Source: a bacterium (lineage in GTDB: Bacteria > UBP14 > UBA6098). From it: a stretch of 40,987 nt of DNA. Made by a program: the position numbers and the translations under genes. Under the pieces are notes generated by a model. That model searched no databases. It worked only from the letters and a program-made list of their open reading frames with translations, and was not told the origin of the DNA. Of this stretch, positions 1 through 8,855 are shown one piece after another (the stretch's first letter is position 1; each line of letters opens with the position of its first letter). Location of the stretch: contig JAGLDC010000011.1 of NCBI GenBank assembly GCA_023145965.1, positions 1 through 40,987 of the forward strand, read 5' to 3'.

Positions 1-593
1 GCGCCTTTTTCTTCCCCTTCATAAGGGGGAGATGTTTGGCTTCCTTTGCTTTTTTCTCCCCCTTCATAAGGGGGAGATGTCCGAAGGACAGAAGGGGTCA
101 ACTCCTCCACGCCGTCGGCGCTGTAGCGCTTGAAATTCGTGAGCACCTTCGGGTCGAGGAGTCGGTCTATCTCGTCCGGGGCGAGGGTTTCGTTGTAGAA
201 AATCTCGTTGCGCTTCTCGTCCTCTTTGTCCTGCCCGCCTTCGAGCACGCAGTCCTTATATGGCCACGCCAGCACAACGTCGTTTATCTCCCTGAAATAT
301 TTCCCGCGCGAATCCATGAGGCCAATCTTGTTGCGAAACGCGGTGAACGAATCCGGCAGAAACTCCTTGTCGTTCACGAACTGCACGAATTTGTCCTCGT
401 CGAACACGAGTATTTTGTCGTCCACCTCCACGAAAAAGTGTTTCTTTATCTGCGCGTCTTTGAGGAGCAGGCGAATGAGCGGGGCCTCGTGCTTGAGGGC
501 GTCCTCGGTGAGTTTGTTCTTTAGCGGTTTGCCGTCCGCGACATATTCGGTGCCCTGTATAAGCGCGACGAGATTATCTTTGAGATTTTGCAT
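1..593 (-). CDS. mod: Type III restriction-modification DNA methyltransferase (Mod), N-terminal part, cut by window edge
   Basis: The minus strand is open from an ATG at 593 to the window edge, about 197 codons. It starts MQNLKDNLVALIQGTEYV and contains VVLAWPYKDCVLEGG and LDPKVLTNFKRY, which I recognise from the N-terminal region of type III Mod adenine methyltransferases. The catalytic DPPY and AdoMet motifs would lie beyond the edge and are not seen. After the NFKRY segment the frame runs through a palindromic repeat (6-99) without a stop, giving a peptide with TSPPYEGGEKS. In the family this position leads into the methyltransferase domain, so the repeat may form a linker. Only 2 bases separate the start from the stop of the upstream gene, and the ribosome site is a weak purine run. 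Base composition is clearly richer in GC than the neighbours (35 of 60 bases at 121-180), suggesting transfer. The Res subunit would be expected further left. Confidence 0.82.
   Translation of the reverse strand, partial: MQNLKDNLVALIQGTEYVADGKPLKNKLTEDALKHEAPLIRLLLKDAQIKKHFFVEVDDKILVFDEDKFVQFVNDKEFLPDSFTAFRNKIGLMDSRGKYFREINDVVLAWPYKDCVLEGGQDKEDEKRNEIFYNETLAPDEIDRLLDPKVLTNFKRYSADGVEELTPSVLRTSPPYEGGEKSKGSQTSPPYEGEEKG
6..99. repeat. Palindromic interspersed repeat, one fuller copy and one partial copy 45 bp apart, in frame in mod
   Basis: A unit containing CCCCTTCATAAGGGGGAGAT occurs at about 14-33 and again at 59-78, exactly 45 bases apart (15 codons). The similarity extends left over a T-rich stretch with two mismatches. 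Each unit is an inverted repeat (CCCCTT-cat-AAGGGG). The right copy is followed by a second small palindrome GTCCGAAGGAC (80-90) and then AGAAGGGGTC, matching the organisation of short palindromic elements scattered in many bacterial genomes. Here both copies lie inside the Mod reading frame and keep it open. Family membership is from memory; the duplication and palindromes are read directly. Confidence 0.75.
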
Positions 594-595
594 GG

Positions 596-1507
596 TTATT
601 CTTTCTCTCTTAATACGGAGCTTAAATATCTAAAAAGGCCGGTAGTCACTAAAATAATTCCTTCCGCCTGTTTGCGGTCGAAATGAAGATTTTTATCGGT
701 GTGACGAACCCTATTGGCAATGCCGGAAGTTTTCTTACGGACCTCCTCGAACCATTTAGCCACCGATTCGCCATTATTATCTTCGTAGCGGTCGAATTCA
801 CTCAACATCTCCGCTATTTTCTGGGTTTTTTTTGAGCTTTTTAGAGGTTCCAGGGCGTTATAACATTTGGCAACAGCTGTTTCGTAATCGCCCTTATGGA
901 ATTTTTCAACGGCCTCTTCGAGTCTTTTGACCGCCGTTTTATATTCTTCGCCCAAGTCTATGCTTTCCATTGGCAGTTCGATAATCGCAATCGAACCGTA
1001 ACTGAAGTCATTTATTTTTTTCGTCCAATCGGATTGCGCGATACACAGTCTGCAGGTTCCAGTAACAGTTTGCCTTTCGCCAATAACGCTTATTTCTTTT
1101 TCCCCATCTACCTTCAAGGGGTATAAGATACCCGTTTCCAATTCTATATTTATCTCGAAATTCGCATCGCCCTTTCTCGTCTCTTCGATTTTAGCCAGAA
1201 TTCTCTGATTTAACGGAAATTCGATTAAAATATCCTGAGGATGACTTCGTTTAGAAGAAATATGGCCAAGTTGTGCGTTGCTATGCCCGAACGAAATTAT
1301 ATCGTTTTCATAAATTAATTCTGCTTTAACGCCGGTTATTTCATAGTGGCGTTGTTCGCTTTTCGGTCCTATTGGCTTCAAATCGAGTTTAATCGGTAAT
1401 CCCAGAATAGGGAATAACGTGCCCCCTTTTGCATAAAAATTTCTTTCTGTTATTGAACCTTCAATACAGCTATAATTCTCAATAGAGTTGAATCTTATTC
1501 CCGCCAT
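596..1507 (-). CDS. Uncharacterised protein with HEPN-like C-terminal domain, upstream of mod
   Basis: A protein of 303 residues. I place the start at the ATG at 1507 (MAGIRFNSIENY) because AAGGAG lies seven bases before it; the frame is open upstream to 1570 without a ribosome site. The first ~190 residues look beta-rich and I do not recognise them. A helical segment follows (about 195-225, AVEKFHKGDYETAVAKCYNA, TPR-like). The C-terminal ~100 residues are helical and contain R268 and H275 in RHTDKNLH, which fits the R-x(4-6)-H signature of HEPN domains and resembles abortive-infection C-terminal domains. The stop is 2 bases from the mod start, so the two genes are probably cotranscribed. A defence or regulatory role beside the methyltransferase is an inference. 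Local GC is low (21 of 60 at 1261-1320), unlike the mod segment. Confidence 0.6.
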   Translation of the reverse strand: MAGIRFNSIENYSCIEGSITERNFYAKGGTLFPILGLPIKLDLKPIGPKSEQRHYEITGVKAELIYENDIISFGHSNAQLGHISSKRSHPQDILIEFPLNQRILAKIEETRKGDANFEINIELETGILYPLKVDGEKEISVIGERQTVTGTCRLCIAQSDWTKKINDFSYGSIAIIELPMESIDLGEEYKTAVKRLEEAVEKFHKGDYETAVAKCYNALEPLKSSKKTQKIAEMLSEFDRYEDNNGESVAKWFEEVRKKTSGIANRVRHTDKNLHFDRKQAEGIILVTTGLFRYLSSVLREKE

Positions 1508-1541
1508 CTTTCCGCTCCTTAATTTTCTTTTTGTCCTAAAC

Positions 1542-1570
1542 AATATAAATCGTGAATTCCGGGGGCGCAA
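1542..1570 (-). promoter_or_regulatory. Possible sigma-70 promoter for the 1507-593 genes
   Basis: On the minus strand TTGCGC (1570-1565) is followed after 17 bases by TATATT (1547-1542), about 35 bases before the ATG at 1507. The -10 matches the consensus at five of six positions, but the -35 only at three, so this is tentative. Confidence 0.3.
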
Positions 1571-1783
1571 GAAAAATTCGGTCTTTTCCGCGGCGCTAAG
1601 TAAAAAATCACCCGATGTTTAACCAGCCGTGGTCGGCAGCGGCGACGGGCGTTCTTGCTCAACGGATTTGCTGTTAACAAATCCCTAGCTAAAATTGCAT
1701 GGATATTTCATTTGATATGTCCCAGTATTCCAATAATAGAGGTTTGACTGCTGTAAGTTGTGGATAGAAAATGCGCTCGCGAT

Positions 1784-3958
1784 TCAACTTTGAGGAGAAA
1801 GAACCTGCCCAGTTTTAAAGTCATCTAGGGCGCTTTGGGCTTTCGCCCTTTGATAATTATATTTGGCACGGAGGAGATAGTCTTCCATGACCTCCAGCGC
1901 TTGCTCCTTATGGCCGTCGAGATAAAGAGCATATGAATAATTGTAATTGAAGTCGAAGCGTTGGGGGCTGTCTTCGAGTGCGGTTTTAAAGAAGTGTCTA
2001 GCAGATTTATCGTCGCCATCAATGAAATATGAAAGTGCAATGTTTGTTTGGATGTTCCCCCGATTGGCTCCTGACTGTTCAGCTTTGATCAGATAATGCC
2101 GGGCTTCGTTCGTTCTACCCATCTCGATAAGTGTTCCTCCCCAGTTTAAAAGTAGCACAGGATTGTCTGGATAAAGCTTGTTTCCAGCTAAAAAGATTAA
2201 TTGTGCGAGTTCAAAGTCTTTGCCAGCGCTAATATCCTTAATCAACAGAGTAATGACCATCAACTCCATCAGGGATTTGTCCCAATCGGCTGGAGGTTCC
2301 TCGTCGCTGTTTCCGAGGTCCAAAAGAGTAGTGACATGTTTGGCATCATACTCGAACTTGACTATACTTTTTCCATCTAATTTCTTGGAAACCAAGGGAT
2401 ACATCATGCCGGCTAGAGAGGCTATACGCTTATATTCCTTCGGCATTTGAATACCGTAATCGAGTGCTTTGAGTGCTACATTTGCGGCAAGTGAGTATTG
2501 TTTTCGGACGGAATATTCTCCAATTAAATAAGAATAAGGGGGCTCAGAGAATGGTTCGTTTTCGAGGCACCAGTTACAGTGTCTTATTATTTCGCTATGC
2601 CTTATTTCACTATTTGGATTGAAAAAATAAATCTGTGCTAGGCGCTCATGTGGCGATTTAAGCTTGAGATAGGGGCTGGATTCCCTGAGGAGTATATCTT
2701 CTGTGCGTCGAAGCCCGCGCATGTTATCGACGTTTATATACAGCCACGAAAAAAGAAGTAGCAACGTAGCCATAAGCGCAATAATCGATTGGCGTTGTGG
2801 AAGAAGGGGGAGCTTCAGGGCGGTTAAGATTATCAAAGGTAAAAGCAAGGTTGCAGCTAAATCCCAGTCCAGCCCACCGAATGACAGATTGAGGCAAAAA
2901 AGCATCACTAAAGAAACTACGACAACCGGTGTTAGGTGGCTTTTTGGGTGGTTTTTAGGATATATTATTAATATTGCAAGAACCGTTGGACTTGCGAATA
3001 GAATTAAGTTCAGATAGGTTATAAGATGGTTTAGCGATAGGAAATAATCCAGGTCGGCTATCGGCAAGAAAGCCTGTTCCGAAGGCATATCCGCAACAGA
3101 TGACAATATCCAAAATAAAACTGCTATCAATATTGCGCTGGCAAGCGCGATATATCCAGCTCTTCTAAAACGATTCAGCAAGAGGGCGAGTAGTATTGCC
3201 ATGGGGAAATATAGTGCGGTGGATACTATTGCCGGAATTATAAAAAGGTATCTTTTAAGGGAGTTTTCAGAGCTGTTTTTTAGATATACATGCAAGGCCC
3301 ATATTGCCACGGCCAATGATGGTGCGTAGTATTCACAATGAGTGAAAACCAAAACCGCTCCAGAAAATGCTATGCCGAAAAAAACGAGAATTCGGTTGAA
3401 TGCTTCCTCTTCAACAACCGAGGAGAGTTTGTAGGCAAACATCCCGAAAAATCCTGCCGAAATAAAATGCCAGAGATAGATCGATATTCTCCATGAAAGG
3501 ATGTCCCCATTGCCAAAAACCCCACCGATCCACCCGATTAAGATCGAGGTAACTTTATATAATGCAATTGTGACTATACTGTGGATGGAATACGCCGATG
3601 TATCAGGAAAATTATGAACTACGCTGAATATCATGTGGGAATCGCCCCATAGAAAATGCGAAGACTTGAGGAAACATGCACCGAAGGCAAATACTACAAA
3701 AATGAAAAAACAGATTATCCTTTTCCGAGAGTCTTTAAAAAGAACATCGCCGAAACAACTGAGAATACCAGCGAAATATCGTGTTGTTTTTTCATCTATA
3801 AAGGACAGAAATATTAACCACAGAGTGATTTGTATTCCCAGCGGAAGGTAGAAAAACCCCGAGAAACTCCATAGTTTGCCCGGTAGAAAATACCCAATTT
3901 GAAGCAATGCGGCATAGACCGCGAAAAGTAATGGAATTGTCTTTTTCGCGGTATTCAT
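1784..3958 (-). CDS. Multi-pass membrane protein with C-terminal TPR region
   Basis: A 724-residue protein. Residues ~5-410 hold about ten or more hydrophobic segments, including an early luminal loop SSHFLWGDSHMIF whose acidic residues recall the first loop of GT-C glycosyltransferases. Later come FGGLDWDLAAT, a motif common in related membrane-TPR proteins, and a final membrane segment near 400. Residues ~430-720 are soluble and helical with TPR-like units (NPVLLLNWGGTLIEMGRTNEA, IQTNIALSYFIDGDDKSA, FNYNYSYALYLDGHKEQA). The layout is that of a membrane glycosyltransferase or O-antigen-type enzyme with TPR tail, but no defining catalytic motif is certain. It starts 8 bases after the stop of the NtrC-type regulator and is probably the last gene of this minus-strand cluster. 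The ribosome site is weak, so translation may be coupled. Confidence 0.6.
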   Translation of the reverse strand: MNTAKKTIPLLFAVYAALLQIGYFLPGKLWSFSGFFYLPLGIQITLWLIFLSFIDEKTTRYFAGILSCFGDVLFKDSRKRIICFFIFVVFAFGACFLKSSHFLWGDSHMIFSVVHNFPDTSAYSIHSIVTIALYKVTSILIGWIGGVFGNGDILSWRISIYLWHFISAGFFGMFAYKLSSVVEEEAFNRILVFFGIAFSGAVLVFTHCEYYAPSLAVAIWALHVYLKNSSENSLKRYLFIIPAIVSTALYFPMAILLALLLNRFRRAGYIALASAILIAVLFWILSSVADMPSEQAFLPIADLDYFLSLNHLITYLNLILFASPTVLAILIIYPKNHPKSHLTPVVVVSLVMLFCLNLSFGGLDWDLAATLLLPLIILTALKLPLLPQRQSIIALMATLLLLFSWLYINVDNMRGLRRTEDILLRESSPYLKLKSPHERLAQIYFFNPNSEIRHSEIIRHCNWCLENEPFSEPPYSYLIGEYSVRKQYSLAANVALKALDYGIQMPKEYKRIASLAGMMYPLVSKKLDGKSIVKFEYDAKHVTTLLDLGNSDEEPPADWDKSLMELMVITLLIKDISAGKDFELAQLIFLAGNKLYPDNPVLLLNWGGTLIEMGRTNEARHYLIKAEQSGANRGNIQTNIALSYFIDGDDKSARHFFKTALEDSPQRFDFNYNYSYALYLDGHKEQALEVMEDYLLRAKYNYQRAKAQSALDDFKTGQVLSPQS

Positions 3959-3966
3959 AATTCAGT

Positions 3967-5364
3967 TTATTCCGATTCCAAGTCTTTCAAGTCGTATTTT
4001 TCTATTTTTCGGTATAGAGTGCTAACATCTATTCCGAGCATCTCTGCAGCTTTGGCTTTCTTCCATTCATGAGACATTAGAACCCAAAAAATATAGGCTT
4101 TTTCGACAGTTTCCATTGTGGGAAGATACTCGTCAGGGATTGTAATAAATGGCGATGTGGTTTCATGTGGCGTCGCCTCTTTGGCCGAATCCGGAAGATG
4201 TTTGGGTTGTATCTCGCTTTTATCGGCCATGAGGATTGCGCGTTCGAGGGCGTTCTCCAGTTCACGGACATTGCCCTTCCATGGGGCTCTTTCGATTAGT
4301 TCGGCCGATTTTTCTGAAAAGGTCTTTGGGAGTTCTTCGGTGCGAATAGCAATTTTTTTCAATATTTGATTGGCGATGGGGAGTATGTCCTCGCGCCTCT
4401 CCCGTAGCGGAGGAATATGCACGTGAAACACGTTAAGTCGGTAATATAGGTCTTCTCTGAAAGAGCCGTCGGCGACCATAGTCTTGATATTAGAGTTTGT
4501 TGCGGCTATAAGGCGGACATCGATTACAGTAGGCGATGTTGCCCCGACAGCAGTTATCTCGCGCTCTTCTAATGCGCGAAGTAGTTTAACCTGAATAGCT
4601 GGTGATGTAGTTCCCACTTCATCGAGAAGGAAAGTGCCGTTGTTGGCGGCCTCGATAAGGCCCATTTTGTCCTTGATTGCGCCGGTGAACGAACCTTTCC
4701 GATGGCCGAAAAGCTCACTCTCCAGAAGTTGCTCGGGAATTGCGCCGCAGTTAATTGCTTTGAAAGGACCGTTCTTTCTGGATGAAAGTGAGTGGATAGC
4801 CTTTGCTATTACCTCTTTACCGGTGCCTGATTCTCCGGTGATCAAAACAGAACTGTCCGTTGGGGCTATTTTTTTCACCAGTTCTTTTAACTCACAACCA
4901 GCCTTTGACACTGCGATGAAATCATCGATAGCACCGCCGGAAGCGCGGAGTTTCTGTTTCAATAAACGGTTTTCGTCACGAAGTTTCTTATTCTCGAATG
5001 CGCGCGAAATGGCGTATTTTATCTGGCTAACCTCGAATGGTTTAGTAATATAATCGAAAGCACCTTCTCTTAAGGCCTCCACAGCCGTTTGAAGGCTGGC
5101 ATAAGCCGTAATCATGATAACCGGGATATTCGAGTTCATCGAGTGGGCTTTTTTAAGAAGCTCGAGACCGGAGCCTCCAGGCATCTTGATATCAGAAATG
5201 ATAAGATCGTATTTGGATTCAGCAAGTAGGTTGATCGCGCCGCGAAAACTACCCACAGTTTGAATTTCGTAACCCTCGCGCGTGAGCATAATATCGAGGA
5301 ATTCCTGCATTGATTCCTCGTCATCGACGATAAGAATTCTACCTAATCGTTCTTTAATAGCCAT
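3967..5364 (-). CDS. Sigma-54-dependent response regulator, NtrC family
   Basis: A 465-residue regulator with all three expected parts. The receiver (about 8-122) has the acidic pair VDDE, the phosphoacceptor Asp58 in DLIISDIKMPGG, and KPFE at the end. The AAA+ domain (about 145-380) has Walker A GESGTGKE and the sigma-54 contact loop as GSFTGA in place of the usual GAFTGA, a common variant. The C-terminal Fis-type helix-turn-helix (about 420-460) contains AKAAEMLGIDVSTLYRKI. The start ATG has GGAG at a good distance and overlaps the end of the PH-like gene by 22 bases. No histidine kinase lies in this cluster. It should activate sigma-54 promoters after phosphorylation; the targets are unknown. 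Confidence 0.95.
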   Translation of the reverse strand: MAIKERLGRILIVDDEESMQEFLDIMLTREGYEIQTVGSFRGAINLLAESKYDLIISDIKMPGGSGLELLKKAHSMNSNIPVIMITAYASLQTAVEALREGAFDYITKPFEVSQIKYAISRAFENKKLRDENRLLKQKLRASGGAIDDFIAVSKAGCELKELVKKIAPTDSSVLITGESGTGKEVIAKAIHSLSSRKNGPFKAINCGAIPEQLLESELFGHRKGSFTGAIKDKMGLIEAANNGTFLLDEVGTTSPAIQVKLLRALEEREITAVGATSPTVIDVRLIAATNSNIKTMVADGSFREDLYYRLNVFHVHIPPLRERREDILPIANQILKKIAIRTEELPKTFSEKSAELIERAPWKGNVRELENALERAILMADKSEIQPKHLPDSAKEATPHETTSPFITIPDEYLPTMETVEKAYIFWVLMSHEWKKAKAAEMLGIDVSTLYRKIEKYDLKDLESE

Positions 5365-5819
5365 TCTGCATCTCCACTTTTTAGTCCTTTTATTCTATCG
5401 ACCCATGATTTTGCATTTGTAAGTATCCATGCAGTTTCAAGAATCTCACCGGCGCTATGAAATTTAATGTGTAACATAGGCAATCTTCCCCATCTTCCGG
5501 CGAACTTTCTAACTGTGTCTATTAATGTAATACCGCTTAGAGGAATAGTCAATCTCTTATCGGAGGTCCACATCCAAAATTGTAGTTCCTCTTCAGTTAG
5601 CACTAAAAGCCCGTTACCGCGAAGGTTAGATTTTGAATCGGGAATTGGGAAAGCTGCACAATTCGCACCGTTTGCAGAGAGAATAACATCGATACCGGGA
5701 TTGGCCTTATGCCAATGTTTGTCTGTGCGATATGCAATGCGGACCACCATCCAGATTAAGAACGCGAATAGCAATAAGCCTGCTGTAACTCCAATAATTA
5801 TTATTGTCCAAACTGGCAT
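5343..5819 (-). CDS. Small membrane-anchored protein with PH-like domain
   Basis: A 158-residue protein with one N-terminal membrane helix (about residues 4-27, IIIIGVTAGLLLFAFLIW) followed by a soluble domain. The strand pattern GNGLLVLTEEELQFWMW, RLTIPLSGITLIDTV and LPMLHIKFHSAGEILETAWIL, ending in a helix (NAKSWVDRIKGL), resembles bacterial PH-like/GRAM folds that sit on the cytoplasmic face of a membrane. AGGAG precedes the ATG. It starts 9 bases after the stop of the peptidase-propeller-barrel gene, and its 3' end overlaps the regulator gene by 22 bases, so the three are probably translated from one mRNA. Function is unknown. Confidence 0.65.
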   Translation of the reverse strand: MPVWTIIIIGVTAGLLLFAFLIWMVVRIAYRTDKHWHKANPGIDVILSANGANCAAFPIPDSKSNLRGNGLLVLTEEELQFWMWTSDKRLTIPLSGITLIDTVRKFAGRWGRLPMLHIKFHSAGEILETAWILTNAKSWVDRIKGLKSGDAEWLLKND

Positions 5820-5828
5820 ATTAATCTC

Positions 5829-8800
5829 CTAAAACTCTCCTCCGAGGCTTATATGATGATAGGGTTTTGCCGAAAATTCGCTTAAATCGTATTGCCAGGC
5901 AATATCGTAGTTAAAAAGCAACCACCAAATCCAAGCACGTGCTCCGAAGCCCATGCCGATCTTGATGTCTTCGAAATGGCTATCACGCCACCCGCGAAAC
6001 TCTGACAAATCTGTTCCCGTGATGGTGCCGATGTCTGTGAAGAATACGCCGTTTATCCCGCCGATGGTTATCGGTGGCATGCCTAATTTTAAATATTGAA
6101 TAAAAGGATACCTTAATTCGAGATTTGCTAGAAGATATGTCTGTCCCGAATATGCGAAGTAATTAAATCCCCTGAGTGGTAAAAGCATACGCGAGTAGTA
6201 GATATCTCTAACGGAATAGATATCATTATTAGTGGTTCGCCAATTGAGCCAGGATTCGGTTCCCCCTAACCAATAACGAGGTGTGCGCTCGCCTCGAGCT
6301 GCACCTGTAGCTAACCTTATTGCAAAAGAATATCCTTGCCCGAAATGAGTATATTTTCGTAAATCCATTCTGCCGGCGTAATAATCCATTGCGCTGTTAT
6401 CTATTCCGGGCATAAGCTCGAAGGATACCTTCATTCTCGAACCCGTAAGTGGACCGGTGTTTCCCCAAAGCGAATTATCTCTCACAGCACCTAGAGATAG
6501 CTTAATATCGAAGGGTTTTTCGTTCTCGGGAAGTTCTTCGCCTTGTGGAACACCGATGAAGTTACGAATGACTTGGATGCCCTCGATAGAGCATTCCAAT
6601 CGATCGAATTGGCTAAGGGGATAATGCGCGTAAAACCCACCACCTATAACACGGTCAGAGAAAATACGGTCATTGTTGTCCCAAAAATAATCACGGTAAT
6701 GAAAAAGCGTCGCACCTAAATCTGTCCTTCGGGCGAGGTATGAATAATTAGCGTAAATCGTCGAGTTCTCGATATCGTCGAGTAAGTCAACAATAAAAGT
6801 AATTCGTTGGTTGCCAAGGAGATCGCTGAAACTTAAGTAGGTTTGCCCGACAAAACCATAGTAAGTATCATAGCCCACCACGCCTGAAATAAGGTCTAAG
6901 GAAAACTGTGGAGTATAGCCCTGAACTTCGCGCGAGAGGCTGTCTTTACTTTGTTCTTCATAGTCTAAACCAGTGAATTCATAGCGCCTGAGATCGCCGT
7001 TAAATATGGGAAGTGGTGACGAAGGTTCATCGTCGATGTTGCAGGCACAAATGCTATCGCGACCCGAGATGAAAGGCGTATTCACAAGTGAATCAAGAGC
7101 AATGGGGTGCTCAAGATAATAAACATCAAAGCCGCCATCGAAGTAAGCCGAGAAAACTATCCTGCGGCTATCTGTATCCCAACTCGGCGAAAATGCGCCG
7201 GAAAGTAAGTCAGAATAAGGTCGATGCACTACACTATCCCCAAGTTCCGCCATCCAGAGATTGCGAATGCCATTCCGTTCGCTGGTATATGCAATAAATT
7301 CGCCATTTGGAGAGTATGCTGGGTGATCGTTACCGAATCCATCAGTGGTAAGCGCCATGAAGGACGCATCGTCTAGATTGTAAATCCAGATGTTATATGC
7401 ACCATAAGGGAATTCTTCAGGTTTCGGTTGCGAAGACATTTGCCCTTGTTCTTCTTTTAGTGATTCGATACTTTTTTCAATTGGTCTGTCGCTGGAGAAG
7501 GCAATACGTTTGCCATCCGGAGAAATCGAGGGCATTCTGTCGTCATATTTATCGGCCGTAATTGCTAAGGGTGTTGAGCCATCGAATTTTGCGATAAAAA
7601 TATCCGACCTGTCACTAACGAGCGCCGAAAACGCTATAGCGCTATCGCCGGGAATGAAAACGGGCGAGGAAATCTCCCGAAAATCTTGCCAGCTGAGAGT
7701 TTTAATGATCTTCCAATCCTCGCTACTGTATATAACAAGTTCGTCATTATCTCCATGTTTACGAGAAAAAGCGAGGTAATTGCCGTCGCTCGACCAGCCC
7801 GGGCGGCTTCTAAAGGGGTGGAAACTTTCGGAAGAACCTTTGCGCTGACTGCTTGCTATCTTATGCCTTTCCTCCGTAATAATATCGATTGTGTAAAGAC
7901 CAACATAGTCGTCTTTATCCGAGAGAAAGGCCACGGTGTGGCCATCGGGCGAGAAGGCTGGCATGACATTGTAATATGAGTGCTCCTTTTCATGGTCTGT
8001 AACGCGCGATGCTATGTCCTTAGGGCGCTTACGGAAGCCGTATTCAGGGAAATACTCAGTCTTTTTGGTTTCGAGCCAATCTTCATATAGTTTTTTCTGG
8101 TCTTTACCGATGGCGGATTTTAGGGCGGCATCGGCGGTTATATGCACCTGTCCTTTGCCGAGTATCTCTCCGACTTTGCGCCGTCCATAGCGACGCGCAA
8201 TATAATTCACAACGCTCGCACCCTCTTTATAGGCAAGAAAACCCGATAAGTAATTGAGTGGAACAACATAATCGTTAAGGATTGCGTCACGGAGATACAT
8301 ATCGCTTTCGACATCCCAACATATCGATTCCCATTCACTTATACCTTCGGCAAGCCAGAGCGGCATCTCGAATATACGATTAGCTGCAAGCTGATTGACC
8401 GGGCCGCGCCCGAGAAGTTTATCGAAAACGATCCCGTGCGCCATCTCATGGATAAGGACATGTCGAAAATCCTCATAGCTTCCATTGAATGGCAAAACAA
8501 CGCGTGTCTTAAATGACTCGGTGAAACCACCGGTGCCTTCGCCGAGAATCGACATTGTAATATTCGTTTGTTGGAAATCCCCGGGTGAGGCGTATAATAT
8601 CACCGGCACCGGTTTTTCAACTCCGTGGCCTAAATCATCGCTGATTATATCGTAGGCCTCTTCGAGAATGTCGGCTGCGATAATCGCGAGATTCTCGAAA
8701 CCATTCTCAAAATAAAGCGTGAAATGCTGCTCCTCGAAATAATACCACTCCCCGGTGTCATATTGCACCTTATTTCTGCCGAAGCTTTCGCAAAAAATTG

Positions 8801-8855
8801 AACCGACAAAAGACAGCAGGATCAAAGTAGTTATGTATGCGTGTTTAAAGGTCAT
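5829..8855 (-). CDS. Secreted zinc-peptidase / PD40 beta-propeller / outer-membrane barrel fusion
   Basis: A 1008-residue protein. A signal peptide (about 1-22) is followed by a gluzincin-type peptidase domain with HEMAH near residue 136 and a possible third ligand in WLAEGISEWE about 30 residues on, as in peptidase MA-like proteins. Residues ~290-600 hold six PD40/TolB-type blades with motifs such as FSPDGHTVAFLSD, WSSDGNYLAFSRK, ISPDGKRIAFSSD and YSPNGEFIAYTSE. The last ~350 residues are rich in alternating aromatic strands and end in a barrel of the surface-antigen/Omp85 type (GINGVFFTDIGTI, final residues HHISLGGEF). The protein is likely anchored in the outer membrane with peptidase and propeller in the periplasm or outside. 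Its substrate is unknown. The start has no good ribosome site, so it is the least certain part. Confidence 0.85.
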   Translation of the reverse strand: MTFKHAYITTLILLSFVGSIFCESFGRNKVQYDTGEWYYFEEQHFTLYFENGFENLAIIAADILEEAYDIISDDLGHGVEKPVPVILYASPGDFQQTNITMSILGEGTGGFTESFKTRVVLPFNGSYEDFRHVLIHEMAHGIVFDKLLGRGPVNQLAANRIFEMPLWLAEGISEWESICWDVESDMYLRDAILNDYVVPLNYLSGFLAYKEGASVVNYIARRYGRRKVGEILGKGQVHITADAALKSAIGKDQKKLYEDWLETKKTEYFPEYGFRKRPKDIASRVTDHEKEHSYYNVMPAFSPDGHTVAFLSDKDDYVGLYTIDIITEERHKIASSQRKGSSESFHPFRSRPGWSSDGNYLAFSRKHGDNDELVIYSSEDWKIIKTLSWQDFREISSPVFIPGDSAIAFSALVSDRSDIFIAKFDGSTPLAITADKYDDRMPSISPDGKRIAFSSDRPIEKSIESLKEEQGQMSSQPKPEEFPYGAYNIWIYNLDDASFMALTTDGFGNDHPAYSPNGEFIAYTSERNGIRNLWMAELGDSVVHRPYSDLLSGAFSPSWDTDSRRIVFSAYFDGGFDVYYLEHPIALDSLVNTPFISGRDSICACNIDDEPSSPLPIFNGDLRRYEFTGLDYEEQSKDSLSREVQGYTPQFSLDLISGVVGYDTYYGFVGQTYLSFSDLLGNQRITFIVDLLDDIENSTIYANYSYLARRTDLGATLFHYRDYFWDNNDRIFSDRVIGGGFYAHYPLSQFDRLECSIEGIQVIRNFIGVPQGEELPENEKPFDIKLSLGAVRDNSLWGNTGPLTGSRMKVSFELMPGIDNSAMDYYAGRMDLRKYTHFGQGYSFAIRLATGAARGERTPRYWLGGTESWLNWRTTNNDIYSVRDIYYSRMLLPLRGFNYFAYSGQTYLLANLELRYPFIQYLKLGMPPITIGGINGVFFTDIGTITGTDLSEFRGWRDSHFEDIKIGMGFGARAWIWWLLFNYDIAWQYDLSEFSAKPYHHISLGGEF

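Noticed and set aside
14-80. CRISPR array suggested by the two 20-base copies 45 bases apart
   Set aside because: Only two copies, and they are read in frame as part of mod; no cas genes are visible.
36-524. Open frames of 140-160 residues on the plus strand opposite the mod segment
   Set aside because: They are shadows of the GC-rich mod frame; the minus frame gives recognisable Mod motifs and these give none.
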